Of a DNA stretch of 64,000 nt, positions 34,445-46,675 are shown piece after piece (within the stretch, counting starts at the first letter, position 1; every line of letters starts with the position of its first letter). Source of the stretch: Platerodrilus igneus. Taxonomy: Eukaryota; Arthropoda; Insecta; Coleoptera; Lycidae. Under the pieces are notes generated by a model, which had not been told where the DNA came from, searched no databases, and saw only the letters and a program-made list of their open reading frames with translations. The stretch lies in contig JARFIW010000593.1 in the NCBI GenBank assembly GCA_036346225.1, forward strand, positions 2,241,506 to 2,305,505. The letters run 5' to 3'. The translations under genes and the position numbers were made by a program.

Positions 34445-34570
34445 TCCCTATGAAGTAATAAAGCTAATGTTTTGTTAATGGCTATATAACTACCAGCCCG
34501 ATTTGTATTTGTCAATGGCTTTTATTATTTTCATAAGAGTTGTTTACAGATACATCTTACTTCATATATA

Positions 34571-34620
<50 letters not shown>

Positions 34621-34623
34621 TAT

Positions 34624-34653
<30 letters not shown>

Positions 34654-34654
<1 letters not shown>

Positions 34655-35242
34655 TGCCGTGTAACCTTAACAAAATTCGTGCCCCAACGTTTGGGCGTCA
34701 TAAAATTGCCGTAGAACTCTTTTAAATTTCGTGTCCCTCCTGGGCCAACAAAATTTTCAAAAAAAAAAATAAAAAAATTTCTTACCCTTTATTTTGGACG
34801 CCTTCGTGTTTCTCTGCTCACCCTGGCTAGCTCAGCAATCGGCTTCTTCTTGAATACCTATCATTTTAAGTACAGACCTCTCTCTCTCTCACACACACAC
34901 ACACCGTCAAATGAAATTACCAAAATAATACAACCATACAACATTTTATTTACACATATTAACAGATAGAATATTTGCACTTGGGTACAAACGGTTTGGT
35001 ACAATTTTTACCAGCTCAATTATTAACTGCTTTAAAGTCCTTGGTTTTTAATATATTTTAACAAATTCTACATGATCCTAGTAGATGGCCCCACATACAA
35101 CCCTAGTTTGACTTCATACTGGTCTACTGTGAGCTCATTATAACCCAGTTTTTGTAAATGCTTTTTAACCTTGCATTTTATTGAAAAACAAATTTAAAGA
35201 CCCGTTTACTCCTTACAACAACAATTTATAGCATGAATAAAC

Positions 35243-35286
<44 letters not shown>

Positions 35287-35560
35287 TCAATAAACCCTTT
35301 TCTAATAATCAAAATTGATTGTCCTGCACATGTACCTTTTTAAACAAGTTTTAAAGGTAATAAATACACCACCAATAAGTCAAACACACAAACACCAAAA
35401 ATATCAACACAAATGTTTATACAAAAACAGAAATTTAAAGTTCGTTGCCTGGAGTCACCTTCATTCCTCGTCACCGCTGAAGATGGTTACCAGAAACCCT
35501 AGTCGTTGTGTCCATCTACTACGATGAAGCCTGGATCCAAAGAACCCCACCATCCAAACC
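34654..35560 (-). repeat. R3 repeat copy 2
   Basis: Starts right after (AT)n with ATTGCCGTGTAACC and parallels the copy at 62.98-64.0 kb: AAATTTCTTACCC, CTGGCTAGCTCAGC, TTTAAAGTCCTTGG, GAGCTCATTATAACCC, GACCCGTTTACTCC and TTGCCTGGAGTC. An (AT)n tract (35246-35284) has expanded inside it. A small CT/CA tract lies at 34877-34904. Confidence 0.6.
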
Positions 35561-35778
35561 TCCACTACCACGACTGTTCTTCTCCCCAGATATTAGCTTC
35601 GTCCCAAAAGTAACATTCCATACCAAATATTTCATGCCCTGGAATTATGAAACACCCTGTATGCTTCCAAATATTTTTAAATTGTGCACTTTAGGCATGC
35701 CTAATATGCGTTCAAATTTGGTTTACGTAGCTTTTATAATAACGGAGTTATCGACCGTTGTCACACTAAAAACTCACC

Positions 35779-35816
<38 letters not shown>

Positions 35817-36107
35817 TATTAATCAAATTTTTGAAATTCTGCCAAACCAATATTTTACCTTTTCTATATTACAAAAATTGTTTACCATTTTGAAAAAGCT
35901 GTTTTAAATATTTAATGCATACGTAATAATTTCATGTTTCAATCATATTTATAACCAACCTCATTGTGAGTAGCTGAAAGTTTTCATACTTATAATCAGT
36001 GTTTATATATTTTTAGTTAAACCTGTGATCAAGCATAAAATATATGCGAAAATTTAGGTATTAAAGAAGAGTAGTTATTTCCAGTGACCTATAACCCGCA
36101 AACAATC

Positions 36108-36109
<2 letters not shown>
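35561..36109. other. Unassigned; two CACCCTGTA words and (AT)n
   Basis: CACCCTGTA occurs at 35653-35661 and 35775-35783 in the same orientation. The second passes into (AT)n (35782-35812). This word is the usual outer end of mariner-type elements, as at 18292-18300, but I see no partner ends. The rest is AT-rich. Confidence 0.3.
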
Positions 36110-36153
<44 letters not shown>

Positions 36154-36322
36154 CAGGATACAGGTTCAAGTCCTGTCCAAGACCTTATATTTTCCATCTT
36201 TCAATTACTAGCTCGATTTGAAATGATCATTTGGGCTTTGCATAAAAGTCTAAGTTATTATTTCATCTTATTCACTGTAATACTATAGAGTTTATCAGCT
36301 TACCTTGTGTAATTAACTATCT

Positions 36323-36371
<49 letters not shown>

Positions 36372-36770
36372 TGAATAAGATGAGATAATAACTTAGACTT
36401 TTTATGCAAAGCCCAAATGATCATTTCAAATCGAGCTAGTAATTGAAAGATGGAAAATATAGGGTCTTGGACAGAACTTGAACCTGTATCCTGGTTTTGC
36501 CGGAACCATGCGTTTACCAATTACGCCACCCAGACCGATGACACAATTGGGAAATTTACAAATTTAAATCGTGTACACAACTATACATGAACCTAACTTT
36601 CAATTACGTTTGGCATTTTTGTCAATCATATCTGACATTATCAAGTTTTTGACTTATGTCAGTTATAGACAGAAAGCTACGCTCAAAATTACGGGTATAA
36701 CCCAAGTATTAAATATATAATTATTTTAGATAGTTAATTACACAAGGTTAACTTGGCTATCACCCCAAAG
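36110..36770. mobile_element. Inverted pair of SINE-B copies around (AT)n
   Basis: After (AT)n (36110-36149), a head-truncated + copy runs from ACAGGTTCAAGTCCTG through AGCTCGATTTGAAATGATC to CTTGTGTAATTAACTATC. (AT)n (36326-36370) follows. A minus copy (36371-36770) then has the body, a complete tRNA-like head (rc at about 36473-36540, B-box-like AGGTTCAAG) and the SINE-B flanking segment down to TTACACAAGG. Confidence 0.7.
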
Positions 36771-37316
36771 GAGAGTTAAAGATGGGTCGAGGATGAAATT
36801 TTCTTAGTTAAACTGAAAACAATTTAATCTAAAATTGGGCGTCACTGTATCTAGTAATTATTAAATAAAAAGTGGAAGATACAGAAAACCCTTTTGTAGC
36901 TGTTAATTCTAAATTTTTCTATGTAAATTCTTGGATCAACTTACAACATAATCGATTAGACGTTTTCAACATAGAAACATTTTTAACATATGAGTTTTTA
37001 CAAAAAAAATCAATTGTGCGATAACACATATTTCATAACAAATAATCAAATCATATACCCATATTTAATAATTAAATTATATTACAGATTCTTTAGTTTT
37101 AAAACACTTAGAGGAAATCTCGTTACACATTAGTTATCTTATGAATGAATGTCAGACCTGGCAGCCAAAAATTTAATTTAAAAAAAACTAAAATTTTAAG
37201 CAATCTTAATATAAAGCTTATTTTGTTACTAATAAAACAATTTCGTTTAGGCCTCTCTTACTCGAGAGAGTTTCAAATTTTACAAAAATTTAACACGCGG
37301 TTTTTCTTTCACAAAA
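36771..37316. other. Nothing recognised
   Basis: AT-rich DNA with no gene or repeat signal. Confidence 0.35.
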
Positions 37317-38736
37317 TACAGAGTAATTCACAACTTCATAAAAATATTTTAACTGATGCTTAAGAAAGGAGCGTAGATTCATATTTATGCAAAAAAAATA
37401 ATTATTTTTTAAAACTAAAAGCCCAAAATTTAAACTGATGTTTTTAAGAAAGAGTGTACATGTAAATGTATGGTAAGTAGGCGACACACCACATCAAGTA
37501 AGGAGGCGACCCTCCACAGCTTCTATCGAAATTTCAATGTACCGTATAAAGTTGTGATTAACGCAGTGTTCTTAACTTTGTAGAAATATGATAACTAATG
37601 CTTGAGCTTGGGGATGGTGTTAAGTAAAGAAGCTTTAAAAAAAAAACTAATGTTGACGGCAATGTGTTTACTGTACTTTGAAATTAAGGTAGCAACTCAC
37701 CAAGTTATACTGCTTATAGAAGGTGTTCAAAATGCCTTCCATTTTGTTGAATGCACAAACGTGCTCTTCTGAGCCAGTTTTGCAAAATACTTTGATAGAC
37801 ATTTGTTTCAAAGTTTCGTATTTCTTCCACCGAATCACTAATGCGTCGGCGTAACTGCTCCAAGTATCAATGTTCACATTAACGGCATACACGATATCTT
37901 TTAAAGCACCCCACAGAAAGAAGTCTACCACGTTGCACCGTGTGTATAAACACTTGAATATTTGAAAGCCGTCGTCGAGGATAACGTACTCTATACAACT
38001 CGCGTGCGGCTGCAGCATTTTGCCCGGCTTCACCATACGTTAGAACGATATCCATTAACTCCACATTAGTAAAGTCATCCACAGTTATAAATTAAGAAAT
38101 GTGCTGAAATTATTGAATATTAATTATGAGATTTGCAAAGCTAGGTATTGACTTTAATAACGTTTGTTGTAAGCAACTGCTTCTAACAGACCAAAAACAT
38201 AATACATAATGCAGGAGCATTTAAGTCGTTGAACCATAATGTGTAGAATAATATTACACTCTCTGTTATTAAAACTAACTAACATCGTAAATTTCTTAAA
38301 TAGATGACACATGCTTATGTTTAAGGTAAGCTTGTTTAGGATAGAGATTACGATTTAAAGTTTATAACCACAGTGCAAGGCAGTTCATTCTTTAATTATA
38401 GGCCGTTCAATATCACCAACCTTTTCAATGTTTAACGAGCCTAGGCTCATCACTCACTTAAGAATTTCTATGCCCCTATTATTACCATCTGTTAACGGAT
38501 CCCTATACAGTTGAGGAAACCCTGAATCATAACTTCGTACGATACAATAAATTACTGATAAAAACTGTGGTGTGTCACCTCCCTACAATACGTTTACATA
38601 TACACTCTTTCTTATAAAATCAATTCAAATTTTGGGCTTTTAGTTAAGCAAACAATTTTTTTGCGTAAATATAAATCTACGTCCCTTTCTTAAGCATCGG
38701 TTAAAATATTTCTATGAAGTTATGAATCATTCTGTA
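37317..38736 (-). mobile_element. DNA transposon with long inverted ends, internally deleted
   Basis: Terminal inverted repeats of about 170 bp (37319-37493 and 38566-38734) start CAGAGTAATTC and CAGAATGATTC (read inward) and are flanked by TA on both sides. They share words such as TTTTAAC(T/C)GATGCTTAAG and GAAAGAGTGTA. The interior holds a transposase start and end with the catalytic middle missing. The TA target and CAG termini suggest the Tc1/mariner superfamily. Such long inverted ends are unusual for most of its families. Confidence 0.8.
37714..38082 (-). pseudogene. Transposase remnant: HTH start joined to C-terminus
   Basis: From 38082 leftwards the frame reads MDDFTNVELMDIVLTYGEAG, AAAARELYRVRYPRRRL and IQVFIHTVQRG. 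This resembles the N-terminal helix-turn-helix of a common insect Tc1/mariner-type transposase group. Further left, VDFFLWGALKDIVYAVNVN represents the region of the last catalytic Asp. Another frame then gives RISDSVEEI and ILQNWLRRARLCIQQNGRHF before a stop at 37714-37716. The central DDE/D domain is deleted. Confidence 0.75.
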
Positions 38737-41700
38737 TATGCAGTATTAAAAATTTGGTAATATTAAGTGTTGTTAGGGCTTTTAAAAAAAACATCTCGTC
38801 AACTGAAGAGTGGGTTGTATAATAAATCCGGTGAGGGATTCAGCAAAAGTAATGGACTCCCACTTAATCCACAGGCCATCGACTGCTATCCTTGCGCTGG
38901 GTATGATCAGATATCAGTTAACTTTCTGCTGTTCACTTGCAGGTATTGAATTCAAAGGATTCCAGATTGACTTTAAATTGTAGTATTATTGCTTTGAGGG
39001 TTTTACGCATCAACGGCTTCCATCCCGCTTTGCTCGAAGAATAACGTGGAAGTCATCGGATTAGGGAAACAATTTATGAAAACAATTCGACCTGTAAAAT
39101 TTATATCTCCGCGAAATTTTATGCTAATCAGAACAAATGCTTGACGACCACACGCCGTTTATGAGACAAGTTGGAAAACCTTAACGTATTAGTGAACAAT
39201 GAGTTATTTACTCGGACTTTAATGTTAAGAATGCTGTTTAAAACGTTCTAAGTTATGTTTCAAAACACTTGAGGTATTTTCAAATATTATTATTGCGACA
39301 AAATGTGTGTGTCTTGCGATTGAATTAAACTAGGAAATAACGGATTGTTTGGTGTTTTCCATATGGGACCAAAGATTCATTATGAATTCAAAGGCTTATT
39401 TAGCTTTGCAAATAAATAATTTTAAGCGACTTTTTCATTTTTTCTTAATATGGATTTGTTATGCTGCAAAAAAATTTTGTTGTACAAAAAATTGATACAC
39501 CTTGAATTTACCGCGACACTAAAATTTTTCATAAACATATTTAGAAAATAAAACAATTCAAATTTAACGCGATCCATTCATTTTTCATAAAAGAATAAAA
39601 AAAAAAATAAAAATCGGATAAGCATTTATTTAATAGTAGGTAATCGTGTCAAGAAAATTAAGTATTGTGCAACAAAATTAATATTAGGGAGGTCACAGGA
39701 TATCTATACCGTATCATCAAGAACGTACTAAAACTACACTTGTTTTAATTGTAAGAAACGATTTTCGTTTATAATTTATCTTTTGCTTTAAAGTTTTGGT
39801 GTCCCTGGTGCGTCGGAAGGGTCATCACACGGAGGTCGGGCGGAGCACAGACGTACTAATAAAAAAAGTTCTTACATTCCATTACCTAGATCTCGAATTT
39901 AAAACGAGTAAATTTTATAACAGGAAACAATTAGTCGAAATATCGCGTTATACTCGGGCTAATACAGGAAATAAATATCCAGACCCTTGTAGCGGGAACG
40001 TATTAAAAATAATAGAATTCTTCCCTATTTACTTGTTATTCATAGAACAAATCGAATGCAAAAAATATTGGCAAAACAGTAGGAATATTTCATACACATG
40101 GAACATATTCTTGAAAAAATTAAAATCCTTCATAGTATCTCCTTGAAAGTATTTTTCAGAATCATAGCGAGCTTACACATGATGCTACTAAAAATAGTCA
40201 AACATTCCGCATTCCTAAAAAGGGAAAGTTTTCAAATAGTATCTTGTCTGCATTATTCAATCTGTATCTATTAAAGACATCAAAGAGATAACATAAAAAT
40301 GTGCTGCAATGAAAAAGTTGGAAGATCCATTTAACCTGTAATAACCGTTCTCTTGAATAGAAATTTTATGCTACATTCGAACTAAATACTTTATCTATGT
40401 CTTATACTATGTATCCAAATACATAAAATGCAGCCAAACCTGCTAAATAAATACATAATATTATTTAATGGTAAGTGTTATTAATATACATAGTATCATT
40501 TCTTATACATTTCAATATATAAGAAAGTTCGTGAAATTTAATGGAATAATCAAAATTAATCTAGAATATTAATATTTTTTTAAAAATTTATATAAAACAA
40601 ACTTTTGAATAAGTATCTGACTGGCTACTGCCATACGATTTACAAACAGGTTTAGAGAAACTGTACTTCACCTGCACCATTTAAATGCTAAAAATTAATT
40701 GCAACTTATGAAACATAACTGATATATTGATGTGTTATATCCTTATAAAGTCATGTTTCAAGAAGTATAATCTGACAATTAAGAGACTACAAAATTATTA
40801 CATAAATCTTCATGCAAAAATCATGTTAATTACTTTAATTATTCTTATTTACTATTCGAGTTTTACCCACCCGATATAAATTTTTATCTATTTTGCACTC
40901 CAGCGATATTCATTCGAATAGCATATAATTCTGGATTTTTCAATTTAACAAAATGCTGACTTCTGGGTTTTTCAGAAAAAAATTTTCTTTGTATAAAATC
41001 TGAAAAAATTTCAAGCATGATTAAAATATGCTTTCTGCTGACTTTAGCAACACATGAAATTAGTTATTCTATGTGTGAAAAAGATGAATTCACTGTATTT
41101 TGTAATGTTTTTCCATAGTCTATCCGTAAAAATGACAATTTGCAAATCCAAGCAGAAAACTACCCTTATTATCTAGTTGCGATTTATGACTACGCTCTAG
41201 GTGCGCGCCACTCCGCACGTTTTAGAAACCCTCAAGCAAAACTTAAATATTTGTAAGGTAAATAGTTAGAAGTATAAAATTAGTAAACGTAAAATTTTAA
41301 CATTGATAAGTCATTAAAAATTTTTTATAATAAACATTGAATGAACTTGAACTAGATGAGCTAGTAATGTACGAAGAATACATAATCTGATATGCGTGCT
41401 AACGTGAAACGCCTTCAGAATCAAACTGCAATACACAGGTATATATTTCAATTCAAATCGAATCCTACTATTTTGAAGAATAGCAGTTTAGAGCTGAACC
41501 AGCCACTATAACACGATTACAAGAATTTAAGATTTGTTAAAACCAACAGGTGTTAATATTCCTTAAGAATGCATTCTATGTTTCATAGAATTACTTGTGT
41601 TGAATCTAGTTTTGCAAGATTTTAAACAACATTCATCAATGTCAAACATATTTCTAATAATAATTCAAAAAGCAAACCTATAGAAGGACTCAATTACTGA

Positions 41701-42230
41701 ACTTTTTAGACAAAAAAATTCCTAATGTTGCGGTCACTAGTGTCGTCGATACACTGTACTGAAGTAAAAAAACTTGTTGGCACTTTAAATGTTTTTAAAA
41801 AGATCCTCAAAAATGACGATATCTTTAAGGAATTATACTAATGGGCATGCGAATTAGATTTCAAAACGGGGCAGGATATTCCTTAAGAAAAACACTGATT
41901 ATATTAAAATTACAGACACTGAAATAATCGCCATGTTTAGACCAAATATTCTTAATAAATAAGAAAGTTTGAAAAATTGAAATTCTGGAACAATACATGT
42001 CTGATTTTATGAAACCTAAAAATGAACTGCTAAGTACTACATTAGTCTTGAGATCAAAATCAGCTAATTTGCAAAAGTCATGAATATCAGCTGGCTTAAT
42101 ATAAGAATTAAAAAAGTTTATGAATAACAAAACAACCGTACAACCCAGCAAGAGAAACGGCTTTAACACCAATTAAAAAGGTCTTAAATTACTACAAACT
42201 AGTACAAAAATCCTTCGTTATACACTTGCG
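38737..42230. other. AT-rich DNA, no gene recognised
   Basis: The longest open frames are 116 codons at 39796-40146 (+, needing a GTG start) and 103 codons at 41861-42172 (-). Neither resembles a known protein. The start of the first is a local GC-rich patch (39794-39852). No repeats shared with the rest of the window were recognised. Confidence 0.35.
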
Positions 42231-42463
42231 CACGTACACTCACACACAGACACCACACGTACGCGGACGCATTCTACCACACGAAGCGCGCACGCATATA
42301 ATAACACCCACGTAAACGCACACGCATGCGGCGCACCCATGCGTTTACATGTTTGCCCAAGTACGCACCAGTACGCCCTTGCACGCATACACACACACGC
42401 ACACACGCACACGCACACGCACGCACGCACGCACCCACGCACACACGCACACACGCACACGCA

Positions 42464-42514
<51 letters not shown>

Positions 42515-42560
42515 GCACACACGCACACACACACACACACATACATACACATACACATAC
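42231..42560. repeat. Complex CA-rich microsatellite tract
   Basis: About 330 bp of interspersed (CA), (CG)(CA) and CACG words on the + strand. Long open frames on both strands across it are by-products of the repeat. Confidence 0.95.
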
Positions 42561-42621
42561 CAACTGACGCAATGTACTTTTAAGAATTTGGAAAACGCGC
42601 GAGAAGATGCTTGGAAAAAAG

Positions 42622-44988
42622 AATATACACATACCCTACATTTGATTTTTTCCCATGCTCCACCCGAAGGTACTACATTGACCAGGAAGCGAGTTCTTTT
42701 TACCTGGAAATTTTTGAATTTTGCCAAACCCTTGCTGTTGCAAGCAAGGCAGAGATCTTTAATGTGCGTGACAACACTCACACACGGGACCTCCATTTTC
42801 CCTGTCATCCGAACGAGGGGGTATTTTTGTGAAAAATGCTCACCTATCATTTTTCAAGCCGATTGTGTCGAGATTTGAAACCGGAACCTTGAACATAGTC
42901 ACACGTAGACCAACTACACCAGCAAGATAGGGATCTTTAACGTACGTGACAACACTCACACACGGGACCTCCTTTTACCTCTCATGCGACCGAGGAAGTA
43001 TTTTTGTGAAAAATGACCGCCGAACATTTTTCAAGCGGACCGTGTCGGGATTCGAACCGGAGCCCTTGGGCGTAGTAGTCACACGTATACCGACTACGCC
43101 ACGGAACCGCCCAAAGTATACACATACCTTACATGTGATTTTTCCAATGCTCCACCCGAAGGTACTACATTGGCCACGAAGCGAGTTTTTTTTTACCTGG
43201 AAAATTTGGAATTTTGCCGAACCCTTGCTGTTCCAAACAAGGTAGGGATCTTTAACGTGCGTGACAACACTCACACACGGGACCTCCATTTTACCTCTCA
43301 TCCGAACGATGGTGTATTTTTGTGAAAAATGTTCGCCTAACATTTTTCAAGTGAACCGTGTCGAGATTCGAACCCGATACCTTGGGCGTTGTAGTCACAC
43401 ACATATCAACAACGCCACGGAGCCGCCTAGTATACACATACCTTACATGTGATTTTCCAATGCTTCACCCAAAGGTACTACATTGGCCAAGAAACGGGTT
43501 TTTTTACCCGAAAAATTTTGAATTTTGCCGAACCCTTGCTGTTCCAAACAAGGTAGGGATCTTTAACGTGCGTGACAACACTCACACACGGGACCTCCAT
43601 TTTACCACTCATCCGAACAAAGGTGCATTTTTGTGAAAAATGACCGCCTAACATTTTTCAAACGAAGCGTGTCGAGATTCAAACCCGATACCTTGGGCGT
43701 TGTAGTCACACACATATCAACTACGCCACGGAGCGGCCTAGTATACACATACCTTACATGTGATTTTCCAATGCTCCACCCGAAGGTACTACATTGGCCA
43801 AGAAACGAGTTTTTTTTACCTGGAAAATTTGGAATTTTGCCGAACCCTTGCTGTTCCAAGCAAGGTAGGGATCTTTAACGTGCGTGACAACACTCACACA
43901 CGGGACCTCCATTTTACCTCTCATCCGAACGAGGGTGTATTTTTGTGAAAAATGTTCGCCTAACATTTTTCAAGCGGACCGTGTCGAGATTCGAACCCGA
44001 TACCTTGGGCGTAGTAGCCACTCACATATCAACTACGCCACGGAGCCGCCTAGTATACACATACCTTACATGTGATTTTCCAATGCTCCACCCGAAGGTA
44101 CTACATTGGCCAAGAAACGAGTTTTTTTTACCTGGAAAATTTGGAATTTTGCCGAACCCTTGCTGTTCCAAGCAAGGTAGGGATCTTTAACGTGCGTGAC
44201 AACACTCACACACGGGACCTCCATTTTACCTCTCATCCGAACGAGGGTGTATTTTTGTGAAAAATGTTCGCCTAACATTTTTCAAGCGGACCGTGTCGAG
44301 ATTCGAACCCGATACCTTGGGCGTTGTAGTCACACACATATCAACTACGCCACGGAGCCGCCTAGTATACACATACCTTACATGTGATTTTCCAATGCTC
44401 CACCCGAAGGTACTACATTGGCCAAGAAACGAGTTTTTTTTACCTGGAAAATTTGGAATTTTGCCGAACCCTTGCTGTTCCAAGCAAGGTAGGGATCTTT
44501 AACGTGCGTGACAACACTCACACACGGGACCTCCATTTTACCTCTCATCCGAACGAGGGTGTATTTTTGTGAAAAATGTTCGCCTAACATTTTTCAAGCG
44601 GACCGTGTCGAGATTCGAACCCAATACCTTGGGCGTAGTAGCCACTCACATATCAACTACGCCACGAAGCCGCCTAGTATACACATACCTTACATGTGAT
44701 TTTCCAGTGCTCCACCCGAAGATACTACATTGGCCAGGAAACGAGTTTTTTTTACCTGAAAAATTTTGAACTTAACCGAACCCTTGCTGTTCCAAGCAAG
44801 GTAGAGATCTTTATCGTGCGTGACAACACTCACACACTGGACCTACATTTTACCTCTTATTCGAACGAGGGTGTATTTTTGTGAAAAATGCTCGCCTAAC
44901 ATTTTTCAAGCGGACCGTTTCGCGATTCGAACCCGGGACCTTGGGCGTAGTAGTCACACACTTACCACTTCGCCACGGAGCCGCCTAG
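42622..44988 (-). repeat. Tandem array of SINE-A units of about 312 bp
   Basis: Head-to-tail SINE-A units, all minus strand. Two incomplete ones lie at 42622-42921 and 42922-43116. Six complete ones follow: 43117-43430, 43431-43741, 43742-44053, 44054-44365, 44366-44677 and 44678-44988. Each has the tail side first (TATACACATACC), then the body (CACGTTAAAGATCCC on minus), then the tRNA-like head (minus strand: GGCTCCGTGGCGTAGTTG as A-box-like and GGTTCGAATC as B-box-like). The three units from 43742 are nearly identical, and outer units are more diverged. The array therefore grew by unequal exchange or similar after a SINE founded it. Confidence 0.92.
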
Positions 44989-45617
44989 TATACACATATC
45001 ACATGCGGAAGCCTAATATTATATATGTCGTGATGTATAAAGCGTGGGAAATCTTATTAGTATTAATCTGTAAATATCGTATAAAGAGCATTTCCAATTC
45101 GAATTTCTAGTGTTAAACAAATATAGTAAATTAAGAAAATTTATGTTGGGATATTGGAGCTTTCCCGTTCTTCATAATCATTAGTTTGTAGATAACCTAA
45201 ATATTATTAACAACATTTAAAACATCTGTTATATTAAAGATAAAATTCTTCATGGCAAACGCTCATAATTTCTAGGAAACATGAAAACAACAAAGGTAAA
45301 AATTAAAATCTGTATCAATAATGGTATAAAATAGCTTCTTATTGTGCATGTAGTGCAGCACACAGTTGTTTTAATCAAAACTTCAAAGGCAACAGTCCAA
45401 ACACTGCTATTTTTCAAGGCAGGTGAACTACAATTCTCCCATTATCTTGTTATTCTAATAAAAAGTTAATAATGGTGAAAATAATAAGAACTCATATATA
45501 ATTTTAGTCTTTAAAAGCTTATCAAATTTCCTTATTGGTCTGGTAAATCTAAATAGCACACACGCTAGAAATAGTTTCAATACAACAGATAACCATCAAT
45601 CCCACAATTATATATCG
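44989..45617. other. Nothing recognised
   Basis: AT-rich DNA after the SINE-A array. Confidence 0.35.
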
Positions 45618-45625
45618 TATAAATA
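45618..45625 (+). promoter_or_regulatory. Candidate TATA box
   Basis: TATAAATA lies about 270 bp before the start codon of the candidate reading frame at 45897. TATA-like words are common in AT-rich DNA, so the support is mainly the pairing with a plausible coding start. Confidence 0.2.
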
Positions 45626-45896
45626 GATTAATAAAATGCCACAGGGAATTTTGTTCTGTGATACAAGTGAAAAATTAAAATTAGTGAAATTTAATTAAAA
45701 CGAACTAGGAAGTTTTTCAACGTGATAAAAAAGCTGTTTAATTAAATAGGCTTTTGGTAATTTTGTGAATTGTGGTGGAGTTTTGAGAAATTATTTTAAA
45801 GTTTTGAGCGTTTCTGAAAATATTTTGAGAACTTTTGGATAATACGTTAAGAGATTTGTTGATAAAAATTTAAAAATTTTTAATTAATACCCAAAT

Positions 45897-46124
45897 ATGT
45901 TTAATTCCAGAATACTACGTCTGGGAGGAATTCATCGTATTGCTGCTGTACAGAACAATTTCCAAAGTAAACTTTCATTTTTGCAGATCGAGGTATCCAA
46001 GACAACAGCTGATACAGATGATTGCAACATACAACAAATAAGATCAGTGAATTACCCTATTTCTATATTTAAGAAAGCATTCTTATTTTATGGTGCAACT
46101 CGAAAACTTATTTTTGAATTTTGA
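45897..46124 (+). CDS. Possible exon with mitochondrial-type N-terminus (hypothetical)
   Basis: An ATG at 45897 opens 75 codons. The first 25 residues (MFNSRILRLGGIHRIAAVQN...) are rich in Arg and hydrophobic residues with no acidic residue, which resembles a mitochondrial targeting presequence. The remainder (IEVSKTTADTDDCNIQQIR...) is not recognised. Possible splice donors (GTAAAC near 45969, GTATCC near 45992) could end an exon inside the frame. There is no homology evidence, and a chance frame is quite possible. It is one of the few open frames here not explained by repeats. Confidence 0.2.
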   Translation: MFNSRILRLGGIHRIAAVQNNFQSKLSFLQIEVSKTTADTDDCNIQQIRSVNYPISIFKKAFLFYGATRKLIFEF

Positions 46125-46510
46125 ATATGAATTGTCTTATATAAGGTAAATTTTTACACTGAGTTAAGTTTAAGAACATTACCAGGAGGGAGATTTTTTT
46201 TGTGTACAAAAGTTTATAAGTAAAGAAAGTTTTAAACCACGGTGTAAAGAGAACCACTTACCACTACAAATTTATAAAACCCGATTATTTAAACTGTACA
46301 ATAACTTAGAAAACGTAAATTGCATTTTATTCTTTTATATATACTTACATCTTTGTATTATCCGAACGCAGCAAAATGGGATGATCAAGTTATTAGTACA
46401 TGAACTATGTATATAACTAGAATCAATTTCCTTAAATGCAAGACGTAATTGAAAATGGGTAACAAGAATAATCTTCCAGTAGTATATATTATAACACCTT
46501 CTAATCAATT

Positions 46511-46675
46511 GGCTGCCTAGCTCAGCTGGTTAGAGCGTTGATCCGTCTAATCAATGGTCGCAGGTTCAAATCCTGCTGTAGCTGTTCTTTTAGCGGTTTT
46601 CAATTACTAGTTCGATTTGAAATGGTAATTTAACTTTACATAATAAAGTTGGGTTTTCATTTCATCTTATAACTG

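Larger units (their letters stand above)
33612..34653. repeat. R1 inverted pair with two hammerhead ribozymes, between (AT)n tracts
   Basis: A minus copy (about 33655-34048) and a plus copy (about 34213-34570) of R1 face each other around a centre of about 165 bp. Outward from the centre each arm has TTTATAGTCATTTATAAAAT, TAGTAGTGTTGGTG, ACCTGATGGCGG, the hammerhead, CTATGAAGTAATAAAGC, GGCTATATAACTACCAGC and TTTACAGATACATC. (AT)n lies outside both (33612-33654 and 34565-34653). The centre holds one more R1 end piece (34052-34098, GGGGACTGCAAATAAC) and a unique GC-richer stretch. I could not find an open frame. It may be a PLE terminal repeat pair or a non-autonomous ribozyme element. Confidence 0.8.

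Noticed and set aside
35653..35783. A short mariner-type MITE bounded by CACCCTGTA words
   Set aside because: Both words are in the same orientation, so they cannot be the two inverted ends of one element. Similar single words at 28928 and 55034 also lack partners.
39796..40146. 116-codon frame with a GC-rich start
   Set aside because: No ATG at the start, no similarity, and an AT-driven composition after the first 20 codons.
42218..42878. Long open frames on both strands rich in Cys/Val/Arg or Thr/His
   Set aside because: They translate the CA/CG microsatellite at 42231-42560, so the open frames follow from the repeat itself.
43117..44988. CRISPR-like regular repeats
   Set aside because: Units are about 312 bp and contiguous, with no unique spacers. 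They contain tRNA-like pol III promoter boxes, and the setting is eukaryotic.
42946..45110. Many similar 60-100 residue open frames on both strands
   Set aside because: They recur at the 312-bp period of the SINE-A array and read through non-coding SINE sequence.
46511..46584. Functional tRNA gene
   Set aside because: The anticodon loop lacks U33 and a purine at 37, and the segment is the head of a SINE-B copy with an (AT)n tail.
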